Positions 42,398 through 54,639 of a DNA stretch of 64,000 nucleotides are shown in pieces. The position numbers and the translations under genes are program-made. Under the pieces are notes generated by a model. It saw nothing but the letters and a program-made list of their open reading frames with translations, did not search any database and was not told the DNA's origin. Positions within the stretch are counted from its first letter, which is position 1. The number at the start of each line of letters is the position of its first letter. This DNA comes from Amorphophallus konjac (Eukaryota; Streptophyta; Magnoliopsida; Alismatales; Araceae): NCBI GenBank assembly GCA_022559845.1, contig JAHNEJ010001593.1:62001-126000 (forward strand). Direction: 5' to 3'.

Positions 42398-44114
42398 GTC
42401 CCTCCCCCCAAAAGGAATTTCGTCCCCAAAATTAAATCGAAGGACAAGGAGGAAACTGGAAGAAAATTACACCTAACGACAGGAATAAACAAACGAAAGG
42501 AACAGAAGCGGATACCTTGGAAATAGAAGGTTGGTTTTCCGCGTGGCATAAAATAGACGCGTTTGTATCTGCAGTCAACCACGGCACCATACAATTCCAG
42601 CCAGTCCATGCCTAGAATAGCGTCATATTCGGCCAATTGCAATGCATAAAGCTTCACAGGCATCTGCCGATTGCTGACGACAATAGGGGAATCTTCCAGG
42701 CACACTGGAGTGGACATGAAATCTCCAGAGGGTAACTCAACGAGCAACTCACAGGACACTTCGGTCATCGGCTCCTCAATGCAAGCAATAAAATCCTCGA
42801 ACACAAAAGAATGAGTAGCGCCAGAATCGAAAAGAACATGAGCTGGACGACCGAAAATCGAAACCGTACCTTCTACCAGATTAGCTGCCACAGCTTCTGC
42901 ACGAGTGATGTGAGTGACCCTGCCTCTCGGAGGACGGCCGGCTGCAGAAGACTGCTGGGAAGGAACTGGAGCAGGCAGATAAGACGGCTGAGGTTGAGGC
43001 GGCGGAGGAAGATGAAACTGGGGCTGCTGCGGCTGGGTAACTTGCGAGAACTGCACCGGTTTCGGCCTCAGCGGATAGTCTCGAACTACGTGACCCGGCT
43101 GATCACAGCGAAAACAGACGATCGACAAAGAACACGACACGCCTGGATGACTGCCACCACACCTCGGACACGGACGCTGCTGACCACCGAAAAAATCTTG
43201 GCGCGGTCGAACAGAAGGAACGGACAGCTGACTTGAATCGGAGACGCTGAATGCTCAAACTTCCTCTTCGACTTCTTATTCTTGAATTGCCGGAAATGGG
43301 AGTCAGAAGAAGAAGAAACACCGCTGACAGCAGGAACGGCAGAAGGAACTCCTGGGACAGACGGCTGGTAAGTCGGCTGAAACTGCACAGTCGGCTGCAC
43401 CATTCTTGCCTGAGAAAGCCCTCGAGTCCTCGCCATTTCCATCTCCACTGCAACAGCTGCCTGGTATGCTGAATCCAATTCAAACACTCGGGTAGCGAAC
43501 AACGACAGGCTCAATTCCGCTTTCAGTCCGCGCAGAAACTGCTGAGTCTTCATAGCTTCATCAGCAAAAATGTGGGGCGCGTACCTGCCCAATTCGATGA
43601 ACTTATCTCGGTACTGCAACACAGTCATGTCACCTTGCGTCAGCTCCAGAAACTGATACATCTTTGCTAACTTGAGGCAGGCTGGAGTGTAAGCACGCTC
43701 GAAAGCAGCAACGAACTCTGCCCAGGTGATTTGTCGAAGCGAACGGGAACGGAAGGCGACCTCCCACTCTGCAGTCCACCACGTGTGTGCGGTTCCTTGA
43801 AGCTGATAAGTAGCCAACATGACTCACTCATCATCCGCGCACTCCATCGACTGGAACGCGCACTCAGTGGCATCGAGCCACGATCTAGCTGCCTCCGGAT
43901 CTGATTGACCCTCGAAAGTCGGTGGGTGGAACAGCAGAAATTCCTTTAACGCTCTACCACGGCCACCAGGCACTTCTTCACGCGGAGCAGGGTTGACAGA
44001 AGCTGACATAGCTGGGGCAGAGGAAGTACCACTCTCCTCCTGAGGAGTCCGAGCCTTCTTCCATCCACAAGGCAACATCTTGCATCTAGGAAACACACGA
44101 TAACAGAAAACCAT
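42382..44114 (-). pseudogene. Element F gag-protease
   Basis: The frame starts at ATG 44114 or 44078. The gag core has SWLDATECAFQSMECAD, an in-frame TGA at about 43829, then LQGTAHTWWTAEWEVAF and MTVLQYRDKFIELGRYAPH, typical of plant gypsy gag (retrotrans_gag). A frameshift near 43245 leads to CPRCGGSHPGVSC, a CCHC knuckle (CFRCDQPGHVVRDYP) and a retropepsin with LFDSGATHSFV and AILGMDWL. That protease form (RVP_2 type) occurs in chromovirus elements. The stop lies at 42379, just inside the LTR. One stop and one frameshift make it non-functional as it stands. Confidence 0.88.
42398..42412 (-). other. Element F polypurine tract
   Basis: The minus strand has TTTTGGGGGGAGGGAC directly before the 3' LTR start TGTAAGACC. 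Confidence 0.85.
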
Positions 44115-44213
44115 CAGTAATCACGAGAAACATCCTAAGCCAGCAATAGACGACTCAGTGGACTTGTTTTAGACCAGCACGAGTTCCAATTCCTAATACA
44201 AATCCCCAACACA

Positions 44214-44225
44214 GCTCTGATACCA
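44214..44225 (-). promoter_or_regulatory. Element F primer binding site
   Basis: The minus strand reads TGGTATCAGAGC, 2 nt after the LTR; initiator-Met tRNA type. Confidence 0.92.
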
Positions 44226-44227
44226 AC

Positions 44228-46439
44228 TGTGACGACCCAGAGCTCCGGATACCGATATACCGATAACATCGATACACCGATACTAAGAACTGGGGAAGCC
44301 ACCCAAGAGGCTGATGAGGCCCCTGAAGGGTTAATGGAGTTGCTGAGGAGTTGCATAACGAATTGGGACCGCAGGCGCGCAATATTAATTAGGACAGCAA
44401 TTAATAAATAAGTGCGGAAGCAATTTAAAATATCAGAGTGGTAAAATATATACAATAGTCCAGATTTACAGATAAAAAGAGGTCCACTGCACAACTACAC
44501 GGGGCATACCCTGTGTCAAAAGAACAAAAAGACAAACCGACAACAGCTGGCACTCTAACGACGGTCGGCACAACTATGAGAAGGACCAGCAGACGACTGG
44601 GGCGGCTCACCTGAAAGAGGAAAGGGTGAGTCACAGCCAGACTCAATAGGGGTCACGCGGATCCCTACCTCACACTAAACAGGCAAGCAGGCAAATATAA
44701 AAGTAATTAGAGCATGCATTTAAACAATGAGCAGGCAGATGCACAATTTAATAAATAAATAAATAACAACATGAATTAGCGCCAGGAACTAAATCTACCA
44801 ATAGAATAAACCACCGCTAACCAGGTGAAGTGAGAGACGGAACAACCCACTAGAAGGACAAGACCAGATGCGTCCACCGACGACTTATACTGTGTCTCGA
44901 CAACTCGCAAGTCTGGAATGCAACAAGCGAGAGGCGTAACAGGACCAAACCAAGTACTGGTCAGAGCGACACTCGTCAGTGCCAGTCCAAGTCTCCGACC
45001 ACGTGTGCACACACTGACTCCTACCTAGAGCCAGGCCTCTAGCTAGTTTCCCCCCCCCCCATTGGACGCAACGGTAACCGCAGGGGCCCACGGTAACTAG
45101 CTTACAAACCGTTCATTGGGAACGCCCCTCCACCTCTCCCGGGTGGGACGACACGCTCGGTCGCTGGGCTACGACTAGTGGTTCCATCACAAGGAAAGAG
45201 AAAGCAATTCCATCGGGATGTAAAATAATGCCACATTTTATATAATACTTTAAACATGGCGAATAAATGCATAAATTAACTAAATATGCTAAAACTAATT
45301 ACAACAGGAGTTGGGCGGTTGACACCAGACCGCTCGAGGATGGACGGTCATACGATAGACCGCAAGAGGGATAAGCGGTTCCCCACCGGCCGCTCTACTA
45401 CGAACCGACTTAAGACACGCGGCTGGGGCTAAGCCGCTCAACTAGATAGGCGGTTAGGGTCTGGCCGCTCAAAAGGGTTTGGGCGGTCTAAGTTGGGCCG
45501 TTCTAATGTGTCTTCCTATGGTCCCAAGGATAAACGGCTAGAGTATAGCCGCACTAGGGCTTAAACGGTCCTGCTATAGGCCGCACAACCGGGGATAAAC
45601 GGTTTGGTCTCGACCGCTCATGTGATGAACGGTCCAAGGACGACCGCATAAACGGCGTCACGGCGGGCAACAACCACACCGGGTCGGAAATCCGCCCGGA
45701 GGGCTACAAACGAACGGAAAAAAAAGAAAAGCTAACCTGCCAAGCCCACAGAACGATTCTACAACTAAGCATGCCATTAAAATTGAAAGCGAAGCCTATA
45801 ACAATTGATTCCACGAAATTAAGCATAAATAGGCTAACATGGGGTTTTGCATGGAAAACGAGGAAACGACCGTGCATGTACGTGCATGTGGCGTCAAAAT
45901 GATCCTAGCGAGGTGAGGAGTCCATCCCCCAACCTCGATCACGACGAAGACGGCGATTCGGTGCCGAACGGACGAAGGGACGCCGCGACTACTCTCGGCC
46001 CCACACGCCTCCACGTACTGCGGATCGAGACAAAGCTGGCATCCACGTGATCCTCGCGTCGAGCCCGTCCCGTCGGTACCTCCCATGCCTCGATTGAGGC
46101 CCGTCCGGACCGAATCCGAGAGAGAGGGAGAGGAGAGATCGTGAGAGGGAGAGAGGAAGAGAGAGAACGAGTGAGGGAGAGAGAGAGTTCGATGGGGGGG
46201 AGAGAGAGAGAGTGATAAATTTTTTATAAAAATATTTTTTTTTGAAAATTTAACTCAAATTACATTTTAACCCCCAAAGAACCGAAATCATGAATATGCT
46301 CAATTCAATCATATAAATACTTTAACTAATTCGATTAATTACCAGAAAATAGCCTAAAAATCCATAAAAGTGGCCTAAATTCACAGAATAAAATCTAGAT
46401 CCGAACCACTAAGGATCCGTTTAAGACACGGGTCTTACA
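44228..46439 (-). repeat. Element F 5' LTR (right)
   Basis: 2212 bp, close to 40192-42397 with scattered substitutions and small indels. Confidence 0.95.
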
Positions 46440-46444
46440 GGGTG

Positions 46445-46566
46445 GCCCGGCGTCTGGGCAATACAGTCTCGGGTACCTGGAGGGCCGACGGGAGGCCTTG
46501 GAGAAGGTTGAACGCTTGTATGCCGGTAGGGGAGTCCTTCTTTTGGAGCCGGATAAGTTCCATCCT
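46445..46566 (+). pseudogene. Likely C-terminal piece of the element B antisense ORF
   Basis: On plus, one frame reads LGYLEGRREALEKVERLYAG then GVLLLEPDKFHP and stops with TGA at about 46567-46569. The charged helix plus 'LLLEPDKF' ending is what I would expect at the end of Tat antisense ORFs. Elements E and F separate it from the N-terminal part. Confidence is moderate. Confidence 0.45.
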
Positions 46567-46569
46567 TGA

Positions 46570-47540
46570 AGGGACGAGAAGTGTCAGGGTATTGCTGCTT
46601 TCCATTCCTATGCTAGTTCTCTTTGCTTGTCTTCGCGGTATATAACTGTTGTTTGCTCCTTGCAGGTGCTTGGTAAGATGCTCCTCGTTGTTGGAACATC
46701 TTCCTACCTTCTGGTAGGAAGGATCGTAAGGAAGGATGGGATCTATTTTCCATTCTTCCACTCGGTAGGCACGGCCGTGGGGCTTGGATGACGGCGGCGG
46801 GCTCCTCTGTTTGCAGGCATGGCCAGCATGTCCCTCCCCGCCACTGACAGGGACTCGCCGCACGCTGTCCGCGGCAAGACACAAGACAACCTCTCCATTC
46901 AAGGGAGGCGCTGGTGGCAGCCGAGGCAACGAGGCCTTGTTCGCCAGTTTGGAGGCGTGGCCAGTACGCTGGGGTGGCCTTCCTAATGTGTTGGCCTTGT
47001 AGTACCGCATCCCCCCGTTGGCTTGAGTCGGTCTGCTGGTTCCCTGTAACAGGTGGACCTTGCTGGCCTTCTTCCAAACAGGGGCAACCGGAGCCGCTGG
47101 CCTAGTTTTCATTGTGCAGGCCTTCTACCAGTGAAGCCTTTTGTTGGCCTGGGGAGTTTTGTCTCTCTTCTCTGGCATATGAGGCTTCTCCGTAGGTACC
47201 CTCCCACAGAACAAAAATGGGTACCTGGCGCCTGCTCCGAGATTTAGTATGATCGTTGACAAAGGACGATGCCGAAGAAGCGAGTCGCTGGAGTCATATG
47301 TCGCCACCATCGAGCACGTCTTGTCTCTCCTTGTACTTGTATTTGGCCCATGCGAGGGTATTTTGCCAATTTCTGGAAGCTTATATTTTGATTAAAGAAA
47401 TATAAATTCTTTATTCTGAGCCAATACTGTTGTGTACCTTTCGTTGGAGTGCTTCTGCGTGCTTTCTGGGCAATCCTCCGTGCTCGTATTCTACAGCGTT
47501 CGCGTCCTTCACAGGAAACCTTAGGTTTCCACTTTGTTTT
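46570..47540. other. Element B 3' region, no clear gene
   Basis: GC-rich sequence with several 'TTGCAGG' acceptor-like sites on plus, perhaps the spliced end of the antisense transcript. Reading frames of up to 225 codons on minus show no known motif and overlap others; I do not call them. Confidence 0.4.
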
Positions 47541-47966
47541 CAAGGGGAACGGTGCTCGCCTTTAAGGAACCCTTAGGTTACCTTCTTATTTTCAAGGGGA
47601 GCAGTGCTCGCGCCCCTAGGGAACCCTTAGGTTACCTTCTTATTTTTAAGGGGAGCAGTGCTCGCGCCTTTAGGGAACCCTTAGGTTATCTTCTCGTTTT
47701 CAAGGGGATCGGTGCTCGCCTCTAGGGAACCCTTAGGTTACCTTCTCATTTTCAAGGGGAGCAGTGCTCGCGCCTTTAGGGAACCCTTGGGTTACCTTCT
47801 TGTTTTCAAGGGGAGCGGTGCTCGCGCCTTTAGGGAACCCTTAGGTTACTTTCTCATTTTCAAGGGGAGCGGTGCTCGCCTCTGGGCAACCCTTAGGTTA
47901 CCTTCTTGTTTTCAAGGGGAGTAGTGCTCGCACCTTTAGGGAACCCTTTGGTTACCTTTCGTGGGT
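47541..47966 (+). repeat. Tandem array of eight 52/54-bp units downstream of pol
   Basis: Units begin CAAGGGGA at 47541, 47593, 47647 (TAAGGGGA), 47701, 47753, 47807, 47861 and 47913. Units with GCTCGCCTCTAGG are 52 bp, those with GCTCGCGCCTTTAGG are 54 bp. The 54-bp units keep an 18-residue reading frame. Arrays in the pol-to-3'-LTR spacer are known in Tat elements and can seed satellites. Confidence 0.93.
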
Positions 47967-47999
47967 AACTTACCTTAGTGGGGTACGGCTGGTGACGTT

Positions 48000-48965
48000 T
48001 CACTGAAAGTATTTTCTGAGGTTGACGGGGTTCCACGTCCTAGGCACCTCTCTCTCCCCTAGCGTCACTAGCCCGTACGCTCCTTTGCCGAGTGCTTCGG
48101 TTACTCGGTACGGGCCCTCCCAATTTGGTGCGAGTTTTCTTGCGGCTCCCCGTGGGTCAGCCACGCTTGCTCGTCGTAGAACCAGATCTCCGGGGAAGAA
48201 GTGTCACTCCTTAACCCGGGCATTGTAATATTGAGCCATCTCCTGCTGATATGCCACAAGTTTTACCTGAGCATTGGTTCTTCCTTCCTCGAGCAAGTTC
48301 AGGTTCTCTCGCATTGCCTGGTTGTTCCTGGCCTCATCAAAATGTCCCACTCGTAACGAGGGGTTGGGTATTTCCACCGGAATCACTGCCTCAGCTCCGT
48401 AGGTGAGATGGAAAGGCGTCTCCCCGGTGGCGGCCATAGCGGTGGTCCGGTGAGCCCATAGAATATTGGGGATTGAATCGATCCATGCGTCGCCTGCTTG
48501 GTCCAGGCGAGTCTTGATGCCATGAAGTAGAGTTCGGTTGGCGTTCTCCACCAACCCGTTGGCTTGAGGATGCCCCACCGAGGTGTAGTGATTCCAGATC
48601 CCCAACTCTGAGCACTTCTCTTGAAAGGCAGTGCTCGTGAACTGTCTGCCGTTGTCGGTAGTGAGAACCCTGGGGATCCCAAACCAGCAAATGATGCTTC
48701 GCAACACGAATTTCCAGGCTGCTTCGCTTGTTATCTTCTCCAATGGTTCGGCTTCAATCCACTTGGTGAAGTAGTCGATGGCGACTATGAGGAACTTCTT
48801 CCTTCCTTGTACTTCAGGGAAGGGCCCCAGTATGTTGATCCCCCACCGAGCAAATGGGCGGGGCTCCGTCAAGGCGTGGAGCTGCGTCGTTGGTTGGTGG
48901 TGCAGGTGGGAATACTTCTGGCATTGGGGGAACCTTCGGACATAGTTGAGGTAATCTTGTTGCAA
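48000..48965 (-). pseudogene. Element B integrase
   Basis: Minus strand. A zinc-finger remnant (YVRRFPQCQKY) is followed by the catalytic core: WGINILGPFPEVQG, LTTDNGRQF and NGLVENANRTLL. The first catalytic Asp, normally in 'WGIDIVGPF', is Asn here; the second Asp and the Glu remain. A TGA at about 48222-48224 follows YNARVKE. The same frame then gives the usual integrase tail (GDLVLRR, NWEGPYRV, LRKYF) to the stop at 48000-48002. The domain would insert the cDNA, but it is inactive as read. Confidence 0.92.
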
Positions 48966-49112
48966 GGTGGGCCACTAGTACCCTTGTCGGATCAGCATCC
49001 TTGCAAGTGCTCGCCCTCCCACATGGCTCTCGCAGAGTCCTTCATGGACTTCTTGGATGGCTTGGTCGGCCTCCGTGGGGAAGAGGCACTTGAGTAGAGG
49101 AGCTGAGAGGGA

Positions 49113-49640
49113 CTAGCGGTATAGCTGGCTGTCCACCATGGTGAAGTGGGACGCTCTTGCCCGCGTGCGCCAAGCTTCGGCATGATCGCTGGGAAGCCGC
49201 TGCCGAAGGAGGAAATCGAGAAGATGATCCATCCAGGAAGGTTCGTAGTCGATGGCATTTACCTGGAGCGCCAGATCATCTATACTCGGTGCTGACAGCT
49301 CCTCTATCCGGATCGACCTGGAACTGGAGACTGTAGTGGCTGACGCTAGGCGGGAGAGGGCGTCTGCTCGGACGTTCTCCTCACGCGGGATGTGGACCAC
49401 TTCAAAGTGGACGAATTCATTCGCCGCGGCCTTGGCCTTCTCTAAGTATTTCATCATGGAGGGATCGCGGGCTTCGAACTTCCCCCTGACCTGGTTGGCG
49501 ATTAGCATGGAGTCGCTGTATGCTCGCACACTTGTCCCCCCCAGGTGTTTCGCCATGCGTAACCCGGAGAGGAGCGCCTCGTACTCGGCCACATTGTTCG
49601 TGGTCGAGAAGTTGAAACGTAGGGCGTACTGTAGCTCCAC
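49113..49640 (-). pseudogene. Element B second RNase H (archaeal-like, Tat hallmark)
   Basis: Contains NNVAEYEALLSGLRMAK, 'AYSDSMLIANQVRG' and REENVRADALSRLAS. The Glu and Asp residues of the fold are visible. Plant Tat elements gained this extra RNase H between the RT-linked RNase H and integrase. The frame is open over about 175 codons; stops lie on either side. Confidence 0.87.
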
Positions 49641-49887
49641 TCCTTCTGGCGAGAGTAAGACCAGCCCCGCGCTGCTGTCGGCAGCACAAGATGATCCATC
49701 GACGTATAGTTCCCAGGCGGGCCCCGAGGACTTCTCGGGTGAGTCCTCGGCGGGTAGGGTGCACTCAGCGACGAAGTCCGCGAGTGCCTGGGCCTTGACC
49801 GCTGTCCTCGGTCAGAATTTGATGTCAAATTCTCCCAACTCAATAGCCCTCTTGACTAGTCCCGGACGCATCAGGGTTCTGAAGAAT

Positions 49888-51284
49888 TTACCGGAGGGGC
49901 TGATCGGTGAGGACGGCGATCGGATGGGCTAGGAAGTATGGCCGTAGCTTGCGAGTAGCTGTTATCAGTTCGAGGGTGAACTTCTCAGTCCGCGAATATT
50001 GAAATTTAGGCCCTTGCAATGCTCGGCTGACATAGTAGATCGGCTTCATGACTCCCGTCTCCTCCCGTGTGATCACAGCACTCATGGTGCTGGGCGTTAC
50101 GGATAGGTACAAGAGTAGATGTTCCCCCCTTGGGATTTGGCGAGGACAGGAGGTGTCGTCAGGTAGCGCTTTAATTCTTCGAACGCCTGCTCACACTCCT
50201 GGTCCCAGTCGATCCATCCCTTCTTCTCCGGCACCATGTTGGCTTGCTTAATCAGCCAGAAGAAGGGTAGACATCGTTCGGCGGCTCGGGATAAGAACCG
50301 GGCTAGAGCGGCGACGCGCCCGGTGCGGCACTGTACGTCCCTCACCAGTTTAGGTCACTCCATCTCCAACACTGCTCTGATCTCATCGGGGTTGGCTTCG
50401 ATTCCTCGGTGGGTGACGAGGAAATTTAGGAACTTGCCTGACCGCACCCCGAACGCACATTTAGCAAGGTTGAGTTTCATGTTGTACCTTCTGAGTGTGG
50501 CGAAGGTCTCCGCCAAGTCGCGCAAGTGTTCGGCTGCTCGGAGGCTTTTCACAAGCATATCGTCGATGTAGACCTCCATGTTGCGGTCGATCTGCGAGTT
50601 AAACATATGGCTGACTAGGCATTGATACGTGGCTCCCGCGTTCTTCAGTCCAAACGGCATGCGGGTATAGCAGCACAAGTCGTGGTCGGGGATGAACGCG
50701 GTCTTGTCTTGGCAGTACATGCTGATTTGATGGTACCCAGAGTAGGCGTCGAGGAAGCTCATCATTTCATGCCCGGCTGTAGCGTCGACCAGCTAGTCGA
50801 TCCGTGGCATGGGGAAGCTGTTCTTGGGCGTGGCTTTGTTGAGGTCGGTGTAGTCCACGCACATCCGCCACTTCCCGTTGCTTTTGGGCACCAGGACTAC
50901 GTTGGCTATCCAATCTGGATACTGGGTAGGCCGGAGCAACCTTGATCGCAATTTTTCTCCCACCTATTTCCTGATGATGGCTTGTCGCTCGGGGTTGCAA
51001 CGCCTTCGGCGTTGCTGTACCGGGCGGCAGGTGGGGTCCAACCTTAGTTGGTGCGTGATGACCTCCGGGGGAATTCCGGGAAACTCATCCTCGGACCAAG
51101 CAAACACGTCCTGATTGCTCGCGAGGAAGCTTGCGTACGCTTGCTTATCGTGCTCGGCCAAGGTAGCGCCAATCTGCAGTGATCTACTTAAGTCATCCCC
51201 AACCTGGATGCGGTATAAATCCTCGACTGGCGCGCTCGTGCTCGGACCCGGATCTTCGGTCCTCGCCTTCTTTTCTGGAGGCAC
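49888..51284 (-). pseudogene. Element B reverse transcriptase and RNase H
   Basis: From 51284: IQVGDDLSRSLQIGATL and DVFAWSEDEFPGIPPEV, the usual lead-in. A TAG follows 'AIIRK' at about 50961. Then YPDWIANVVLVPKSNGKWRM and DYTDLNKATPKNSFPMPRID, a second TAG at about 50795, then FLDAYSGYHQI, MPFGLKNAGATYQ and the catalytic YIDDMLVKS (normally YVDD). The connection and RNase H follow from 50345 to 49888 (WIDWDQECEQAFEELKRYL). Both stops can be explained by single transitions at CAG. It copies RNA to DNA when intact; here it is dead. Confidence 0.92.
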
Positions 51285-51602
51285 CTCTTCAGGACGTCGA
51301 TCACGGGTGGAGACAAGGTAACATCTTCTGGACTCCCGTTGATCACCTCGGACTTTCCCTACTCCGCGAGGGGTGGGGAACTTAAGCTTCTGGTGGTAGG
51401 AGGAAGGGACGCCTCAGAGCGTGCCGAGGATTCCTCGGCCGATGATGGCATTGTACCTTGTCAATGCACGAACCACAGTAAGGTCGGCGAGGAATGTTAC
51501 CTCTTTTGGTGCCGTCCCGAACGTGATCGGGAGTGAGATACGCCCTTCCATGTGGACAGTCATGCCGGAGAATCCATACAGCGGCGTATGCAATGGCGCG
51601 AG

Positions 51603-51932
51603 TCATGACACGTCCACACCCATGAGTACAAGACAGTCGTACGCAATAACATCGGGTCCACTTCCATAATCCACTAGGATGCGTTGCATAGTACATTGGT
51701 TAATGGTGGCGGAAACCACCAAAGCATCAGAATGGGACGTCGTGACGCCTTCCAGGTCATCCTCGGAGAAGACTATGGGGTCTCCCGGGTGACCTGAGGG
51801 GGAGAATTCCCTTTGGGTACCGTCATCTAGGTCCGCCGTGTCGATGGCTGTCGCGTACCGATGCCTTCTGCTCGCGCTATCCCGCCCCCCCCCCCCCCCC
51901 CCCCCCGCAGCGGGCTCTCCAGAGATCATCAT
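51603..51932 (-). pseudogene. Element B aspartic protease
   Basis: DALVVSATINQCTMQRILVD then YGSGPDVIAYDCL; the usual motif is VD(N/T)GSS, so the catalytic Asp is kept. A run of about 21 C (51886-51906) lies in the gag-protease linker just upstream and could be an assembly-sensitive site. It releases gag and pol products from the polyprotein. Confidence 0.8.
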
Positions 51933-51980
51933 GATCTCTTTGCCGTTGGGCCGATTGTCGATCGGAGGAGGCGTCTTCTG

Positions 51981-52862
51981 TCATCTTTCGGCGGCCTTGA
52001 CGAGGAACTTGTCGAGGAGTCCTCTGCGGACTAGATCCTCGATAGCATCCTTCAAGTTGATGCAATCGACAGTGTCGTGGCCATGGTGTCGGTGGAAGTG
52101 ACAGTACTTCTTCTTATTCCGCGAGTTAGAATCCGACTTCATCCGCGATGGCCATTTGAGGAATGGCTCCTCGCAGATCTCCATCAGATCTGGTCGGGCG
52201 GGGTCGTCAGGGGAGTATAGTGGCGGTAGCCACCCCTTTCCTTCTTAGAGCGGTCACGGTGGTCCCCATCGTGTCGCTCCCGCTTGCCCCGACCCTCTCG
52301 TGGTTGGTCGGCGGCCCTTTTTCGGTCAGGCTGGTCGGTCCCGGCCGTGCGACGCAGGGCTGCGGTGTTCTCCTCGCAATGCGCATGCTTCTGGGCCAAC
52401 GCGAGGAGGTACAGAAGGGTCGTCGGGGCTTCGACTCCGAGTGCGCGCCGGAGGATGTGGTCCTGCATCCCCTGGGTGAGTGCCATGGTGGCGATGCCGA
52501 CGTCGAGGTGGGGGATGCGAAGTGCCTCCGCGCGGAAGCGGGAGACGAAGTCCCATAGCGTTTCTTCTTTCCCCTGTCTGAGGGCGAGCAGGTTTACAGC
52601 AGTTCTGGCTACCATTCGGCAGCCCACAAAGTTCTCCTTGAACAACTTTTTGAGCTGCTGGAAGGAGGAGATCGTCCCGGCTGGCAGGGACTCGAACCAT
52701 GCTGAGGCGTTCTCCCGGAGGGCCGTAACGAACGCCAAGCATTTCATGATGTCGGAGGTCTGGTGGAACACCAGGTGAGACTCGAAACCATGTAGGTGGT
52801 CGGCCGGGTCGGAGGTGTCGTCGTAGGAGGCGAATGACGGCATCTGGAGCTTTGGTGGGATG
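51981..52862 (-). pseudogene. Element B gag, C-terminal two thirds
   Basis: Reads PIPPKLQMPSFASYDDTSDP, HLHGFESHLVFHQ, AWFESLPAGTISSFQQLKKL and ETLWDFVSRFRAEALRI, the plant gypsy gag core. A stop at about 52184 is followed by EEPFLKWPSRMK and the knuckle-like KYCHFHRHHGHDTVDC. It forms the particle shell. The left flank of element C (GGGGC, 52863-52867) interrupts it; the first third is at 62177-62674. Confidence 0.9.
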
Positions 52863-52867
52863 GGGGC

Positions 52868-54462
52868 TGTTAGTGTTGGTGTGCTACAGGCTAATTTCAG
52901 GTCGGGTAGGCCCAATAGTTGTACGATCTTATTCATTATTAATAAAGTGGTATTTGAGCGTAAATATGCGATTGTGTATTATTTTACGATGTCCCGAGGA
53001 TATGTGGTTGTAAAGTCAACTCGAGATGGGATCTCGATTATGAGACTGACTTTACATGAACACATACCTTAAACTGTTCATGGTTCGAGGGTAATCACTC
53101 GGGGACTTTGATTACCTATTAAACCAGTACACATGATGTGTCAGTGACCAGTCTCATGGTCATTGGTGCGGGACACCAACACATATGTGTAGGTGTATGT
53201 CCTTAGAGGATGTACACTGAACTGATCCGCTATTGGATCTTCAGATGGTTGATTATACCTAATGTCAACTGAAGATCCAACTGTCTCAGTAGCATCGTTG
53301 GTCCTTTGACCTGAGACATTGATCGGATCTTACACGAGTACTAGAATGATTTAATTACTTGGCTAAGTGACTTTAACCATAAGTCATGAGTTGCCGAGTC
53401 ATTAACTACTCCAGGATACGTGTGAAGATCATCAATGGTCAAGAGGGGATCGCTCAATGTCGGGTATATATCAGACAATTAATGTGTCATGACATTGACG
53501 CTCCGTTAAATCCCTGGCCAGGGTCGTGTGAGTTCGTTTAGAACAGACGTCATACACTTTAAGAAGGTCATAGTCAAAGGGCACGATTATGGGGTTTGAC
53601 AGAAACCATACCCTCGATCGTACCAGACTCATAGAAGGAGCGAGGGATTATATCGATGCGGTAACTATGGACTTACAGGTACCAGACAGGCTGGTTTAAA
53701 CCCGGCGTCCACTAGGATCACGCGGATTTGCTTGACCCAACGTGATCAAAGGTTCGGAATAAATTAAATTATTCTTCGGCTCTGGTAGAAGCGAAGAATA
53801 CGTTTAATTTACTTCTAATTGGGAATTAGAAGTTAATGGGCCTTAAACTAGAGTGACTAAGGGTCTAGAGGATCACACACAATGGATTCTTGGGTGACGG
53901 ATTATTATTATACAAATGTATGTATTATTTCTATTTAATTCCTTTTGGAAAGGAGTGTAAATGGAGCTTAATACATATGTATAATAGTAGATAGGATATA
54001 TATATAATTTTGATCTTTTGGAGTCCTTTCAGAAATGACCAAATCTCTATATATAGAATCCTACGTGAAGCTCATTCGAGCCTTCCCTTCCAACTCTTTG
54101 GCTAATCAAGCATTAAGTCTAAAGAGGAGGATTAACTCCTCCACCCCTTTCCTCTCTCTTGCTCTCTCTCTCGAGAGGGTGAAAGGGTCGGGGAAGGTCG
54201 TGCCGGGGGGATCCCGTCGCTGCGCAAGGATCCGTGTGGATCTGCTCTAGAGGCCGTGCAGCTGTGCGGCTCGGTTTTCTGCATCAGACTTAGCGGACAG
54301 CGTCGTTCCGTGCAAGGTGAAATATGTAACCTGTAATTAGGCAGGTTGGGGTCTTAGAAACACAGATTAGAACACAGATTAAGCTTTCCATAACACCAGG
54401 ATCGGGCAAATAAAATTTTGTTATCCGCTGCGTCTCCCGTAGGTGCTATGCGAAACCTTACA
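52868..54462 (+). repeat. Element C 5' LTR
   Basis: 1595 bp, close to 60580-62171 with scattered substitutions. CTATATATAG at 54047-54056 is a good TATA box and is kept in the other LTR (61757-61766). Confidence 0.96.
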
Positions 54463-54463
54463 G

Positions 54464-54476
54464 TGGTATCAGAGAT
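54464..54476 (+). promoter_or_regulatory. Element C primer binding site
   Basis: TGGTATCAGAGAT starts one base after the LTR. Eleven bases match the initiator-Met site; the twelfth is A instead of C. Confidence 0.9.
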
Positions 54477-54639
54477 AGGTTCGCGCTCTGGTCGGTGTTT
54501 TATCGCCGTTTAGAACCATGTTTTATGGGCAATTAAAATCTTTAATTATTTTTGTAAACTGAGATCTGGGCATCCCTGTTCTTCCAAGATGCTGGGCATC
54601 GCTGCAGCAAAATTTTTTTTTTAAAAAAAAAATTATGGA

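Larger units (their letters stand above)
40192..46439 (-). mobile_element. Element F: gag-protease-only Ty3/gypsy retrotransposon
   Basis: LTRs 40192-42397 and 44228-46439 have TGTGACGACC...GGTCTTACA ends. The target duplication GGGTG is exact (40187-40191 and 46440-46444). The PBS is at 44225-44214 and the PPT at 42398-42412. The 1.8-kb internal part encodes gag and an aspartic protease, then stops at the PPT, so RT, RNase H and integrase are missing. Confidence 0.95.

Noticed and set aside
46435..47112. 225-codon minus-strand frame in the 3' region of element B
   Set aside because: No recognisable motif, part of it overlaps the end of LTR F, and the plus strand has a better candidate.
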